Below are positions 36,984-46,416 of a stretch of 64,000 nucleotides of DNA, in pieces. The number at the start of each line of letters is the position of its first letter. Position 1 is the first letter of the stretch. This DNA comes from an uncultured Methanolobus sp. (GTDB lineage: Archaea > Halobacteriota > Methanosarcinia > Methanosarcinales > Methanosarcinaceae), in NCBI RefSeq assembly GCF_963665675.1, contig NZ_OY762426.1:1240001-1304000 (forward strand), written 5' to 3'. Under the pieces are notes generated by a model. It saw nothing but the letters and a program-made list of their open reading frames with translations. It did no database searches and was not told where the DNA came from. The translations under genes were made by a program, and so were the position numbers.

Positions 36984-37243
36984 TTTTGAGTTCCTCAAGG
37001 AGGATTCCTGAGGTAGTAAGACCTGTGAAGCGTTTTGCCACTTCTCCGTCCTTAAGAATAATAAGTGTTGGTACTGCCTGAATACCATATTGTGCTGCAA
37101 GGCTCTGGTTCTGGGTCAACATCAACGACCTTTACTTCGATCTGACCTGCAAGTTCGGCTTCAACCTTTTCAAGATGAGGCTTCTGCATCTTACATGGTC
37201 CACACCAGGTCGCACTGAAATCTAGAAGTTCCACTTTGCTCAT
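36973..37243 (-). CDS. thioredoxin, apparent frameshift
   Basis: About 90 residues. Start ATG 37243 has GAGGTG 7 bp upstream; an ATG three codons earlier does not. The active site is FSATWCGPCKMQKPHLE (WCGPC). After EVKVVDVD the frame changes: deleting one C from the CCC at about 37119-37121 gives QNQSLAAQYGIQAVPTLIILKDGEVAKRF, a perfect thioredoxin fold with the cis-Pro loop. The frame then ends at TAA 36973. It reduces protein disulfides in the cytoplasm. Confidence 0.8.
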
Positions 37244-37440
37244 ATAATACACCTCTTTATTGTATAGTGATGAATAAATTATTTTTACTTATCGATACAA
37301 GCATGCACCATTGGCAGGAATAAGATTTCCTACTGCTAATCTGCCCCCGCAAATTAGAGGTCTCTTTTGAACGGTGATGCGTATTACATACACAACCATG
37401 TTGGATAATTCCATATAAAGATTCCGCTCAGTATATATAC

Positions 37441-38231
37441 CTATATTCTTCTAATTTTGGAAGTCAGATCAAGAGGCTTTGCATAATAAGGAGCTGTAGT
37501 TACAATAAAGTCCACATGTTTCGCATAATCAGAAACCATGCTAAGATCAATTCCACCAACTGCAATCTCAAGGTGCGGATTCAAAGCCTTCAGTTCCGGT
37601 ACAAATGTTTCCAGCTCTTTTGGGCTGTAGTGATCAAGTAAAAGAATATCCGCGACCAGAGCAGCTTCAAGAGCTTCTTCCCTGGTTCTAGGCTCGATCT
37701 CTACTTGCGCATTGCCCTGAGATCAACCTGCTTTACCATGACATCAAGGTGATTCTGTGTGACAAGAATAGAATCACTGAGAGAGTTGCGGTGATGATCT
37801 CCTCCACCGGTCTTAACTGCCTTAAGTTCATATTTCCTGAATCCCGGATGAGTCTTGCGGCTTGTTGCAACCATTATATCAGGATTTGATTTTCTTGCAA
37901 GTTCAACTGCAAAGCGTGTTTTTGATGCAATGGAACAGACCATTGAAAGGAATGTCTGTGATATTCTCCATAATTTGAAAATAGTTGGAAGATCTCCCTG
38001 AGCCTCAAAAATAACATCGTTCGGGTTGAACTCATCCCCATTTGGAACCATGTTCACGACTTCAAGACCATTTTTCCTGTAGAATGCTGAAAGGTCATCC
38101 ATACAGGCTGCAACCCCATGTTCCCTTGATTTTATGCGAATCCGGCCATTGCCTTCAATCTCAAGAAACTCAGTAGTCTCATCTCCGTATGGGCAATCTT
38201 CTGTAAGGTAAAGGTCAAAAAAGTCTATCAT
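37441..38231 (-). CDS. NadC/ModD-family pyrophosphorylase-like protein, apparent frameshift
   Basis: About 263 residues. Frame 1 (38231 to about 37706) has IASKTRFAVELARK, VATSRKTHPGFRKYELKAVKTGGGDHHR and SILVTQNHLDVM, which are the phosphoribosyl-binding motifs of quinolinate phosphoribosyltransferase and ModD. It ends in TAG at 37701-37703. The C-terminal barrel continues in another frame (QVEIEPRTREEALEAAL ... ADILLLDHYSPKE ... IAVGGIDLS) to TAG 37441. One missing A in CGCAAGTAG would restore it. Substrate uncertain: NAD synthesis versus a methanogen paralog. Confidence 0.75.
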
Positions 38232-38298
38232 TTTGTCACCTGACAGAATAATAGTGTGGATGATTCATAACTATTGCTATTTAAAAAAGAAATAATAA

Positions 38299-38596
38299 GA
38301 CTCTGTAGAATTCACACCATTATAACATTAAGAAGTTTGTAAACTGATTTATCGTCAGTCATGAGTCATTTCATTGATCCCGAAGGGTCCGGCGAAGCCG
38401 GCGTTTTCCCACAATAAGAAACAAATAGTCTGCAAATACCTTGTATTTTCTTCTCAGGACTTCTGTACAATTCTTTGTATAAATGCAATCGTCTTTGTAA
38501 TTATTTTCTTAGACAGCAACATAGGAATGTGCCGCCTTCGGCGGATGGTTACTTTGTTTTCTGTTTGATGGTTGTTTTTGTGGAAAATAAAATTAA
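38299..38596. mobile_element. truncated relative of the 426-bp MITE
   Basis: It begins GACTCTGTAGAATTCAC (38299-38315), near-identical to the left end at 9402. It then shares with that copy a GTCATGAGT segment, a CCGGC-GAA-GCCGG hairpin (38390-38402), the block AGGAATGTGCCG with a CCGCC-TTC-GGCGG hairpin (38532-38545), and GGTTGTTTTTGTGGAAA. No right inverted repeat is left before the end of acs. It fills the 373-bp gap between the NadC-like gene and acs; no gene seen here. Confidence 0.7.
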
Positions 38597-38597
38597 A

Positions 38598-38614
38598 GGA
38601 GGAATCAGTCCTCC
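38598..38614 (-). terminator. acs terminator hairpin
   Basis: Minus strand GGAGGA-CTGAT-TCCTCC followed by TTTAATTTTATTTT. The stop codon of acs sits in the loop. Confidence 0.55.
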
Positions 38615-40494
38615 AGTGTAGAAATGTCTCCGGGGTCCTGGCCAAGTTCCTGTGCCTTGAGAAGACGCCTCATAATTTTTCCGCTTCGGGTCTTTGGCAG
38701 GGATTCCACGAACTCGATCTCTGATGGGATGGCTATCGGACCGAGGTTCATTCTTACGTGGTAGACAAGTTCCAGTTTGAGTTTATCGCTGGCGTTGTAG
38801 CCCATACGCAGAATGATGAAAGCCTTGATAGAATCTCCCTTGAGAGGGTCTGGTTTTCCAATTACCGCTGCTTCTGCAACAGCTTCATGGGAAACAAGAG
38901 CACTTTCAACTTCTGCACTGCCGATGTTGTGACCGGCAACGATCAGGACATCATCAGAACGACCGAGAATCATAATGTAGCCATCTTCATCTTTCACAGC
39001 AAGGTCGCCTGCTGTGTAATAGTTCTTAACGGTACTCCAGTACTGGCGATATCTCTCATCATTGTTGTAAACCGTCCTCATCATGGAAGGCCAGGGTTCC
39101 TTAATAACAAGGAAACCACCTGTTCCGGCAGGAACCGGTTCACCGTTCTCATCAACGACATCTGCAACGATGCCCGGGACCGGACGACCTGCAAAACCAG
39201 GCTTCATTGGTTCACCAACGGTTGTTGTGAGCATGTGCATTCCAGTCTCAGTCTGCCACCATGTATCAAGGATCGGACACTTTTCCTTACCGATTACACG
39301 ATAGTACCATTCAAACGCCTCAGGGTTGAGAGGTTCACCGACCGAACCCAGTATGCGCAGTGAACTGAGGTTGTACTTTTCCGGCCACTCCTCCCCCATT
39401 CTCATAAACATTCTGATAGCTGTAGGTGCTGTGTAGAAGATTGTGACATCGAACTCCTCTATCATACTCCACCAGACACCAGGGTCAGGATAATCAGGAG
39501 TTGTCTCGGATATCAGGATAGTTGCACCCATGGAAAGCGGACCATATACAATGTAACTGTGACCAGTGATCCATCCGGGGTCTGCGGTACACCACATGAC
39601 ATCACTCTCTTTGATGTCGAACATATTCTTTGTAGTATAATATGTACCGACCATGTACCCACCACATGCATGTACAATTCCCTTTGCCGGACCTGTTGTA
39701 CCACTGGTATAAAGAATGAACAGCGGGTCCTCGGAGTCCATTATCTCAGATTCGCACTCTTTTTCTACATCTTCCATGATCTCGTAGAAATCAACCTCAA
39801 TCTCAGAGAAAAGCTCCATCTGCGGGGTCATTCTCCTGAGAACAACGATCTTCTCTACACTGGAAGCATTAACAACAGCCTCGTCTACAAGAGACTTAAG
39901 GTCGATCCTCTTTCCACGTCTGAGACTTGCATCGGCAGTAATGACAATCTTTGCCTGTGCGTCCTTGATTCTTGAGTGAAGTGCATTGGCACCGAACCCA
40001 CCGAAGACAACGCTGTGTACAGCACCGATACGTGCACACGCAAGCATTGCTATGATCTGCTCAGGGACAAATGGCATGTAAATACAAACCCTGTCACCCT
40101 TTTCGACCCCCAGTGACTTCAGACCGTTGGCAAATCTCATAACCTCGCGGTAAAGCTGGCGATACGTAAGTACCTCTTCCTTACCATCATCTCCTACCCA
40201 GATGATAGCTACCTTGTTCCTCTTACCGTTCATCACATGCCTGTCAAGACAATTGTGAGTGATATTCAGTTTAGCATTGGTGAACCACTTTGCATGCGGA
40301 TGGTCCCATTCTCTGACCTTATCCCACTTCTTAAACCACTCAAGTTCCTCTGCAACGGTTTCCCAGTGCTTTTCAGGATCATTAAGGAATTCATTGTAAG
40401 CAGTTTCATAATCACCTATCCATGAATTTTCTTTAACGGAAGGATCAGGAAGATAGCTTTTCCCATTCAATTTGACATCAAAATTTTCAGACAT
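38605..40494 (-). CDS. acs: AMP-forming acetyl-CoA synthetase
   Basis: 629 residues, full length. Motifs in order: SVVFGGFGANALHSRI, the P-loop YTSGTTGPAKGIVH, TADPGWITGHSYIVYGPL, DTWWQTETGMHM, GRSDDVLIVAGHNIGSAEVESAL and the regulatory lysine context KTRSGKIMRRLLKA, where acetylation can inhibit the enzyme. It activates acetate to acetyl-CoA with ATP, feeding carbon assimilation. GGAGA precedes the ATG by about 6 bp. A 434-bp upstream region without genes precedes it. Confidence 0.96.
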   Translation of the reverse strand: MSENFDVKLNGKSYLPDPSVKENSWIGDYETAYNEFLNDPEKHWETVAEELEWFKKWDKVREWDHPHAKWFTNAKLNITHNCLDRHVMNGKRNKVAIIWVGDDGKEEVLTYRQLYREVMRFANGLKSLGVEKGDRVCIYMPFVPEQIIAMLACARIGAVHSVVFGGFGANALHSRIKDAQAKIVITADASLRRGKRIDLKSLVDEAVVNASSVEKIVVLRRMTPQMELFSEIEVDFYEIMEDVEKECESEIMDSEDPLFILYTSGTTGPAKGIVHACGGYMVGTYYTTKNMFDIKESDVMWCTADPGWITGHSYIVYGPLSMGATILISETTPDYPDPGVWWSMIEEFDVTIFYTAPTAIRMFMRMGEEWPEKYNLSSLRILGSVGEPLNPEAFEWYYRVIGKEKCPILDTWWQTETGMHMLTTTVGEPMKPGFAGRPVPGIVADVVDENGEPVPAGTGGFLVIKEPWPSMMRTVYNNDERYRQYWSTVKNYYTAGDLAVKDEDGYIMILGRSDDVLIVAGHNIGSAEVESALVSHEAVAEAAVIGKPDPLKGDSIKAFIILRMGYNASDKLKLELVYHVRMNLGPIAIPSEIEFVESLPKTRSGKIMRRLLKAQELGQDPGDISTLED

Positions 40495-40928
40495 GTTCTC
40501 TCCATTTATAACTAATAATCATTATATTATTTTCATGGCCCTGATTAATCTCAGGACCTTGAACCAATTCTCGCAGAGCAACCGTATCATGTCATTTTGA
40601 AGAACAAACAAAGATTCCATACGGAATCCCGGGACATGAAAGGGACCGCATTGAAGGAGCAATATAGCATAAAGACCCCTTATACATCATGTATAATCAT
40701 GATATTAGTATATACCTATTTTGGTCTCATGACAACTACAAGATAATACAATTGTATTGAATCGTATGAAAATACACGAGAGTTCTTGCCAGACAGAAAA
40801 CGCATTCTTAAAAGTGCAAAGGAGCATAGTGACTACTAAAAACTACCAGAATAAAGATAAATCAGTGTAAAAGACAAATCAGTGTAAAAAAACAAACAAT
40901 GAATATAGATGATAAAAAGAGAAAAGAA
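40495..40928. other. intergenic region upstream of acs
   Basis: No gene seen on either strand. AT-rich DNA with TATA-like stretches near 40690-40720 and a tandem 14-bp repeat AAATCAGTGTAAAA at about 40859-40887 close to the NAC 3' end. It probably carries the acs promoter and an unusually long leader. Confidence 0.5.
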
Positions 40929-41279
40929 TTATGATGAGAGTGCCAGAATTGCTTCTGCCAGATCACCATTGGCATTTTTCAATGCTTCAAGGGCCTGTTC
41001 CTCAGAAACACCAGACTGCTCAGCAACCATCTTCACATCATCTTCGGGTATTTCTAATTCCCTGGCGACCTCTTCCGGAGTACCGACTACCTGATAGGTA
41101 TCCACACCCTGGGCGTTCATTATTGAAACATTCGCATCGTTAAAAACAATGTCCTTTTCAGGAGTTCTTATAATGACCTGCTCAACATCATTAATCTCAG
41201 TGATGTTTATACCCATCTGTTTCATCATCTGTTTGACTTTCGCAGGGTTCATGCCCCTGCCACCTATTCCCGGAAACAT
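40929..41279 (-). CDS. nac: archaeal nascent polypeptide-associated complex protein
   Basis: 116 residues, normal length. N-terminal MFPGIGGRGMNPAKVKQMMKQMGI, a NAC beta-barrel domain (residues about 15-65) and a C-terminal UBA domain (VKMVAEQSGVSEEQALEALKNANGDLAEAIL, residues about 78-112). It forms a ribosome-bound homodimer that shields nascent chains. It is followed by an acs-side gap and preceded by the IscA/HesB gene on the same strand. Confidence 0.93.
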   Translation of the reverse strand: MFPGIGGRGMNPAKVKQMMKQMGINITEINDVEQVIIRTPEKDIVFNDANVSIMNAQGVDTYQVVGTPEEVARELEIPEDDVKMVAEQSGVSEEQALEALKNANGDLAEAILALSS

Positions 41280-41336
41280 TTAATCACCTTTAATATGAAT
41301 AAATAACCCAATTAGTTTATTCTATTAAAAAGTTGC

Positions 41337-41666
41337 TTAGCAGCAACCGCCACCACATGATGAGCTGTTGCAGCCGCCACCATTCTGGTTATCGATAACA
41401 AATCCTTTTCCGGATGGACCGTCTACGTAGTCGATCTTAGCTTCTGTAAGGCCATCTGCATCGTCTTTGTTCATTACGATCTTAAGACCTTTGTCTTCAA
41501 CTACAATGTCGTGTTCCTCACTGATGTTATCTTCGAGGGACATTCCATACTGCACACCGCAGCAGCTCATGCCTGCAACGAAAACTCTGAGAGCGAGATC
41601 CTGTTTGTTCTGTTCCTCAAGCAGTGATTTTAATTCAACTGCTGCATTGTCAGTTACTTCTACCAT
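41337..41666 (-). CDS. HesB/IscA-family iron-sulfur assembly protein
   Basis: 109 residues. The A-type carrier fold with its first Cys in GMSCCGVQYGMSLED (about residues 33-47) and a GKGFVIDN segment before the tail. The usual C-terminal CGCG is replaced by a longer CNSSSCGGGCC stretch with four Cys, an atypical ligand set. It may carry Fe-S or another metal for apo-protein maturation. Confidence 0.85.
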   Translation of the reverse strand: MVEVTDNAAVELKSLLEEQNKQDLALRVFVAGMSCCGVQYGMSLEDNISEEHDIVVEDKGLKIVMNKDDADGLTEAKIDYVDGPSGKGFVIDNQNGGGCNSSSCGGGCC

Positions 41667-41797
41667 TGTGATTCCTCATTATTTGTCTGAATTTAATGCA
41701 AGGTGACTAAACGGGTAATCCCTTATATGTGTTATTGATATATAAGTTATTCGTATGATTACGAACTTTCATTCCTGCGCCTGAAAGACCGTGGATT

Positions 41798-43030
41798 TTA
41801 CACAAATTCCACATCATCACCCACAGGATTCTTCAAAACCTCGCCGTTTGAAGCATTTATTTCCACTGAACTCCTCTGGCCCTTTACCTCCCAGACCGGG
41901 ACGTGTACAAGTTCCACCTTTAAGTCAATATCTGAGAGTGTCGGCTTAAACTTTTTGTGTTCGGAAATTATAGCCTCACCCTGCATATCATCAAAACGCA
42001 GGTCACGGGTATATTCCTCAATAATATCAACAAGCAGTTTATCAGTAGCTTCTTCCTCAGTTGTCACAGGCATCTTAACATCGTATTCCACATTAGGGAC
42101 CGCAACGGTCTTCTGGACACCTTCAAGGGTCATTTCCTCCTGGTTACCATTAAGAGCATTAATATATCCGGAACCATCACCGGAAATATCAATTATTTTT
42201 GAACGATAACGATGCTCTACACCCAGAGAATAATCATACTTCCAGAACGGCACAAACTTCAATATTGCCGCACTGGTCCCGCGTATATGCGCAGCAGCTA
42301 TAGAATATGCCCTTTCTACTGAAATATTAACAGGAGAAGAGTGCAGGCTCATGATAATAGGGTCATCAGAAGCTGAACTCACAGCCGAAGAAACAGTTTC
42401 AGAAATAAACCCTGATTCATGTTTCTCTTCCGGTTCATCAAATGCTTTTGATACAAAGCAACCACCGGGAACAGGATCTTCAGCAGTAGTTTCGGCACGG
42501 GGACGATAATACTGCACTTCAGCCGGTGTCTCATCAGGCATAACCGGAGGTCTTGGAGGACGCGATGCCAGAGATTCTTCAAGAGCTTTTATTTCCACAT
42601 GAGGAGAAGAGCCGGTACCAAATATTGCATTGATAGCTTCTTTTGCAACCTCGTCAGCACTGCTTGAAGCAGGTTTAGTATGCAACCCATCAAGAAGTTC
42701 AAGTTCTTTAGTAGTTCCCTCCATATCTGCAAGAATAGCCCTGCCGATCCTCACGGCCATATCGTCACGAGTCCACACGGTCAAGCCGGTCTCACGTGCA
42801 TGGAGTAAAAATGTTTCACTTACCTCACCTGCCAGTATGTAAATACCCTGTCCTTCCGTTAACTGACTTTTAAAATTCCTTATATCTTCAAGGTCAGGAT
42901 TGTAGGAGAGTTTAATAAACGTCTTTAAGCCGCTTTTTTCGGCTATCAGGTCAAACCTGAAAGATTCGGACATGTCATAGCCCGCTGATATGAAAATATC
43001 CCTCAAAATTCGCACTAGTTCCTGTTTCAT
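41798..43030 (-). CDS. unknown protein with restriction-endonuclease-like N-terminal fold
   Basis: About 410 residues. The N-terminal 110 residues (ELVRILRDIFISAGYDMSES ... IYILAGEVSETFLLHARETGLTVWTRDDMAVRIGRAIL) match the pattern of Mrr/RecB-like endonuclease folds, without a visible full catalytic D-ExK set. A disordered Pro/Glu-rich linker (about 150-230) leads to a C-terminal alpha/beta region (VERAYSIAAAHIRGTS ... VPVWEVKGQRSSVEINASNGEVL) that resembles PepSY-like repeats. It lies in the same direction as the RecA-fold gene upstream. Function unknown. Confidence 0.55.
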   Translation of the reverse strand: MKQELVRILRDIFISAGYDMSESFRFDLIAEKSGLKTFIKLSYNPDLEDIRNFKSQLTEGQGIYILAGEVSETFLLHARETGLTVWTRDDMAVRIGRAILADMEGTTKELELLDGLHTKPASSSADEVAKEAINAIFGTGSSPHVEIKALEESLASRPPRPPVMPDETPAEVQYYRPRAETTAEDPVPGGCFVSKAFDEPEEKHESGFISETVSSAVSSASDDPIIMSLHSSPVNISVERAYSIAAAHIRGTSAAILKFVPFWKYDYSLGVEHRYRSKIIDISGDGSGYINALNGNQEEMTLEGVQKTVAVPNVEYDVKMPVTTEEEATDKLLVDIIEEYTRDLRFDDMQGEAIISEHKKFKPTLSDIDLKVELVHVPVWEVKGQRSSVEINASNGEVLKNPVGDDVEFV

Positions 43031-43107
43031 TATGATCATTATCCAATTTGCCGGTTAACTGAAATAGCTTTCTGTGAATAAAAACGTAAAGGTAAAAAAG
43101 ATTAGAA

Positions 43108-43872
43108 TCAGAGGACACGAGTAGTTGTTTCAAGCTCAATTCCTTTACGGGTAACCATATAGGAAATTGTTCTGTTAGGAACCAGCATTCCACGCATCTT
43201 CCGTATCATAATTGTCCTTTCTATTTCGCTCCCACGTTCCTTTATCCTGAATTCTATAACTCCGTCACATATGTGACGCAAGGTATTTTCTGTAACAGAG
43301 TCATGCATACCAGCTGTCATTAATATGAGATGGATGGCTCCGGTAGCTTTGCCAATGGAAGATATCATTTCAATAACTTCCACAACACTATTCAGGTTAT
43401 AAGCCCGCAGGAAGTATGAGATTGAATCCACAACACCACGGTATTTCTGGCTTCTTGGTTGCTTCACACAAGCTTTAAGCAATCCCATTGAATCGATGCC
43501 TTTTTTGAGGAAATCCTTGGCTGACAGATCACTTGTGAACTCTTTTGGAAGAACGCTGTAGAACCTTGGGAGATACGCATCCACAAATTTAAGTTGCTCA
43601 TCTTCTACATATTTCTCTACATCCCACTTCATTTCTTCCATTTCATCAATAATTTCCTGGACAGGATGCTCGGATGTGAAATAAAAGACATCTTCATTGT
43701 TGAGAAGACCTCCATAAACAAATTGTTCAGCAAACATATCGGAGTTTGCCCCCGGTTCTGCGAGAATAAGAATAGTTGTCCCCGGAGGAACTCCACCTCC
43801 AAGCTGCACATCAAGTCCGGCTATTCCTGTAGGGATTCTGAATCCACCCGTACCATCAAAACTGTAATCCAT
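43108..43872 (-). CDS. RecA/KaiC-superfamily protein with degenerate P-loop
   Basis: 254 residues. The N-terminus reads RIPTGIAGLDVQLGGGVPPGTTILI like archaeal KaiC/RAD55 ATPases, but the Walker A loop is AEPGANSD with no Lys or following Thr, so normal ATP hydrolysis is unlikely. The DUxISY Walker B-like segment is GVVDSISYFL. The C-terminus is RGMLVPNRTISYMVTRKGIELET. It probably acts as a regulator or a partner of a related active ATPase. Confidence 0.75.
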   Translation of the reverse strand: MDYSFDGTGGFRIPTGIAGLDVQLGGGVPPGTTILILAEPGANSDMFAEQFVYGGLLNNEDVFYFTSEHPVQEIIDEMEEMKWDVEKYVEDEQLKFVDAYLPRFYSVLPKEFTSDLSAKDFLKKGIDSMGLLKACVKQPRSQKYRGVVDSISYFLRAYNLNSVVEVIEMISSIGKATGAIHLILMTAGMHDSVTENTLRHICDGVIEFRIKERGSEIERTIMIRKMRGMLVPNRTISYMVTRKGIELETTTRVL

Positions 43873-43976
43873 TGTCTGGCCCCTGCTGATAAAAATATTA
43901 AGATATAATGTATAAGGAATTATATTAATACAGATAGATAATAGTGTTTTATAGTATATAGCAATTAGTGGTGCAC

Positions 43977-44339
43977 ATGATAAATCTTGATGATCTGAAA
44001 TACGACAATGGTCTCATACAGGCCATCGCACAGGATAGCAATACCAAAGAAGTGCTCATGTGTGCTTTCATGAACAGGGAAGCCCTTGAGAAAACAATAG
44101 AGACAGGTATCGCTCATTACTGGAGTCGCAGCAGGCAAAGTCTCTGGAAGAAAGGAGAAAGCTCAGGCCATACCCAGAATGTTGTTGAAATCCGTATCGA
44201 TTGCGACATGGATGCTATACTGTTATTAGTGAAGCAGACAGGAGGCGCATGTCACACCGGATTCAGATCATGTTTCTACAGGACAATTGACGGTAAGGAA
44301 GTCGGAGAGAAAGTCTTCGACCCGAAAGATGTTTACTGA
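43977..44339 (+). CDS. hisI: phosphoribosyl-AMP cyclohydrolase
   Basis: 120 residues from ATG 43977, monofunctional, with no HisE part. The metal site is [30 protein letters not shown] (Asp ligands and three Cys), and [39 protein letters not shown] is the conserved core. It opens the purine ring of phosphoribosyl-AMP in histidine synthesis. It is separated by 29 kb from hisGAB. Two GTG codons lie just upstream in frame but give no better ribosome-binding site. Confidence 0.95.
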   Translation: MINLDDLKYDNGLIQAIAQDSNTKEVLMCAFMNREALEKTIETGIAHYWSRSRQSLWKKGESSGHTQNVVEIRIDCDMDAILLLVKQTGGACHTGFRSCFYRTIDGKEVGEKVFDPKDVY

Positions 44340-44449
44340 AGTTACAAGTCAAATTAACTGCTGACACAAGCCAGCAGTAATCCTCTTTTTGCGCCACCTG
44401 AAGCAGGGTGGCAATATTATATTATAGAATCAGCAGCTTATTCGTAATT

Positions 44450-46291
44450 ATGGAAGAGTGTTCACAAAATAAACAAAAAATAGTTCCTGATACCAGTGCG
44501 GTCATAGATGGTATCCTTTCAGGGAGGATACGTGATGAGGGACTCAGGGATGTAGATATTTACGTTCCTGAAGCTGTCATGGCTGAACTGGAAGCCCAGG
44601 CAAACCGCGGGCTTGAGATCGGATATAAAGGCCTTGAAGAGGTTCAGGAACTTCATAAATTCGCTGAAAACGGCGATATAAGATTATTTTTCACAGGAAT
44701 CAGACCTAATTCAGACCAGGTTAAACTTGCAAAGGGCGGAGAGATAGATGCCCTTATCAGGGAGACAGCAGTTGAGCTGGAAGCTAAATTTGTCACAGGG
44801 GACAGAGTGCAGTCACTGGTTGCAAAAGCAAAAGGGCTTAACACGGATTTTGTCAAGCCACCTATGGAAGAATTCGGACCACTACTTATTGATGAGTTTT
44901 TCACACCTGACACAATGTCGGTGCACCTTAAACACAAGGTCTGCCCAATGGCAAAAAGAGGGTCCATTGGAAATGTGCAGTACATGAAGATAAGGAATGA
45001 GCCATGTACATACCAGGAACTGAAAATGATTTCCCGGGAATTACTTGACAGGGCACGCTCAGACCAGGAATCGTTCACTGAAATGTCATTCAGCGGTGCA
45101 ACGGTGCTCCAGATAAGGAATATGAGAATTGCTATTTCCACACCACCTTTCTCAGATGATGTGGAAATTACAATAGTAAGACCTATAGCATCGGTCTCAC
45201 TGGAAGAATATCGCCTGAGCGATGTGCTCAAGGACAGAATCAGAACCCAGAGAGGAGTTCTCATTGCCGGACCACCTGGTGCAGGAAAATCCACATTTGC
45301 AGCAGGAGTTGCAATCTACCTGAAAGACAGGGGATTTGTAGTTAAGACCATGGAATCTCCACGTGACCTGCAGGTCCCGGGAGAGATCACACAATACGGA
45401 CCTCTTGATGGGAGTCTGGAGAATACCGCAGATGTATTGTTACTTGTGCGTCCTGACTACACTATATATGACGAGGTACGCAAGACAAAGGACTTTGAGA
45501 CCTTTGCCGACATGAGACTTGCCGGTGTGGGTATGATCGGAGTTGTGCATGCAAACCGTGCAGTTGACGCGATCCAGCGACTTATCGGCAGGGTGGAACT
45601 TGGTGTAATCCCGCAGGTTGTTGATACGGTTATTTTCATCGACAAGGGCAAGATCGCAAAAGTTCAGGTGCTTGAGTTCACTGTGAAGGTCCCTGCAGGA
45701 ATGATGGAAGCTGATCTTGCAAGACCTGTCATTCTTATATCTGATCTTGAGACCGGAAAGAGCGAGTTTGAGATATACACCTACGGCGAGCAGGTTGTTG
45801 TGATGCCGCTTGGAGGGGAACAGCAGAGAAGCCCTTCCTGGAAACTTGCCGAAGGAGAGGTAAAGGATTATATCAGCAGCTATGCAAGCGGCCCGGTGGA
45901 GGTGGAGATGATAGCAGATAACCGTGCCTTTGTGCGTGTCAGGGACAAGGATCTGCCAAAGGTTATCGGCAAGGGAGGAAAGACTATCGATGATATTGAA
46001 AGGTCGCTGGGTATCCACATCGATGTACGTAAGTTCGAAGACGGTGAGGAGCACAGACCCCGTGAAAAGAAAGAGCATCACCCGATAGTCGAGCGCAGTA
46101 AAAAGCATATTATTCTTAATATTCCCGAAGCTGCAACAAGAGATGTTGAAGTTTACGCAGGAGAAGGATTTCTGTTCTCAGCAACGGTTGGCAGACATGG
46201 GGATATCAAGGTCAGAGCCGATTCAGAGGTAGCACAGGATATTATGTATGCTTTACAGGAAGGAGAAGTATTGTGGGTGAAGGAAATCTGA
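44450..46291 (+). CDS. PINc domain-KH domain ATPase
   Basis: 613 residues. The start at 44450 is preferred because a TATA box (ATTATATTATAG, about 44413-44424) lies downstream of an upstream GTG at 44408. Residues about 10-140 are a PIN nuclease domain (PDTSAVIDG, EIDALIRETAVELEAKFVTGD). Residues about 255-440 are a secretion-type ATPase (GPPGAGKSTFAAGVA Walker A; Walker B DYTIYDEVRKTKDFE). A KH domain (LPKVIGKGGKTIDDIERSLGIHIDVR) follows. Probably an RNA-processing or quality-control factor conserved in Euryarchaeota. Confidence 0.88.
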   Translation: MEECSQNKQKIVPDTSAVIDGILSGRIRDEGLRDVDIYVPEAVMAELEAQANRGLEIGYKGLEEVQELHKFAENGDIRLFFTGIRPNSDQVKLAKGGEIDALIRETAVELEAKFVTGDRVQSLVAKAKGLNTDFVKPPMEEFGPLLIDEFFTPDTMSVHLKHKVCPMAKRGSIGNVQYMKIRNEPCTYQELKMISRELLDRARSDQESFTEMSFSGATVLQIRNMRIAISTPPFSDDVEITIVRPIASVSLEEYRLSDVLKDRIRTQRGVLIAGPPGAGKSTFAAGVAIYLKDRGFVVKTMESPRDLQVPGEITQYGPLDGSLENTADVLLLVRPDYTIYDEVRKTKDFETFADMRLAGVGMIGVVHANRAVDAIQRLIGRVELGVIPQVVDTVIFIDKGKIAKVQVLEFTVKVPAGMMEADLARPVILISDLETGKSEFEIYTYGEQVVVMPLGGEQQRSPSWKLAEGEVKDYISSYASGPVEVEMIADNRAFVRVRDKDLPKVIGKGGKTIDDIERSLGIHIDVRKFEDGEEHRPREKKEHHPIVERSKKHIILNIPEAATRDVEVYAGEGFLFSATVGRHGDIKVRADSEVAQDIMYALQEGEVLWVKEI

Positions 46292-46416
46292 TGACACTGA
46301 CGACCTGGATTTTTATTTTTTTTCTGATATTCTATTTTCCGGAAACTAAAATTTAAGATATGAGATTATGTGTTGAAAAGTTATATATATCCAAAAATAA
46401 TTAGTTTTTAATACAA

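Noticed and set aside
37701..37706. TAG in the NadC/ModD-like gene as a pyrrolysine codon
   Set aside because: The matching C-terminal barrel continues in a different frame, not beyond the TAG in the same frame. A missing A fits better.
38390..38560. GC hairpins at 38.4-38.5 kb as a stand-alone sRNA gene
   Set aside because: The same hairpins occur inside the 9.4-kb MITE, so mobile-element origin explains them first.
44653..45294. Long open frame opposite the PINc ATPase gene
   Set aside because: It mirrors the codon pattern of the real gene and has no homology-like motifs or start signals.
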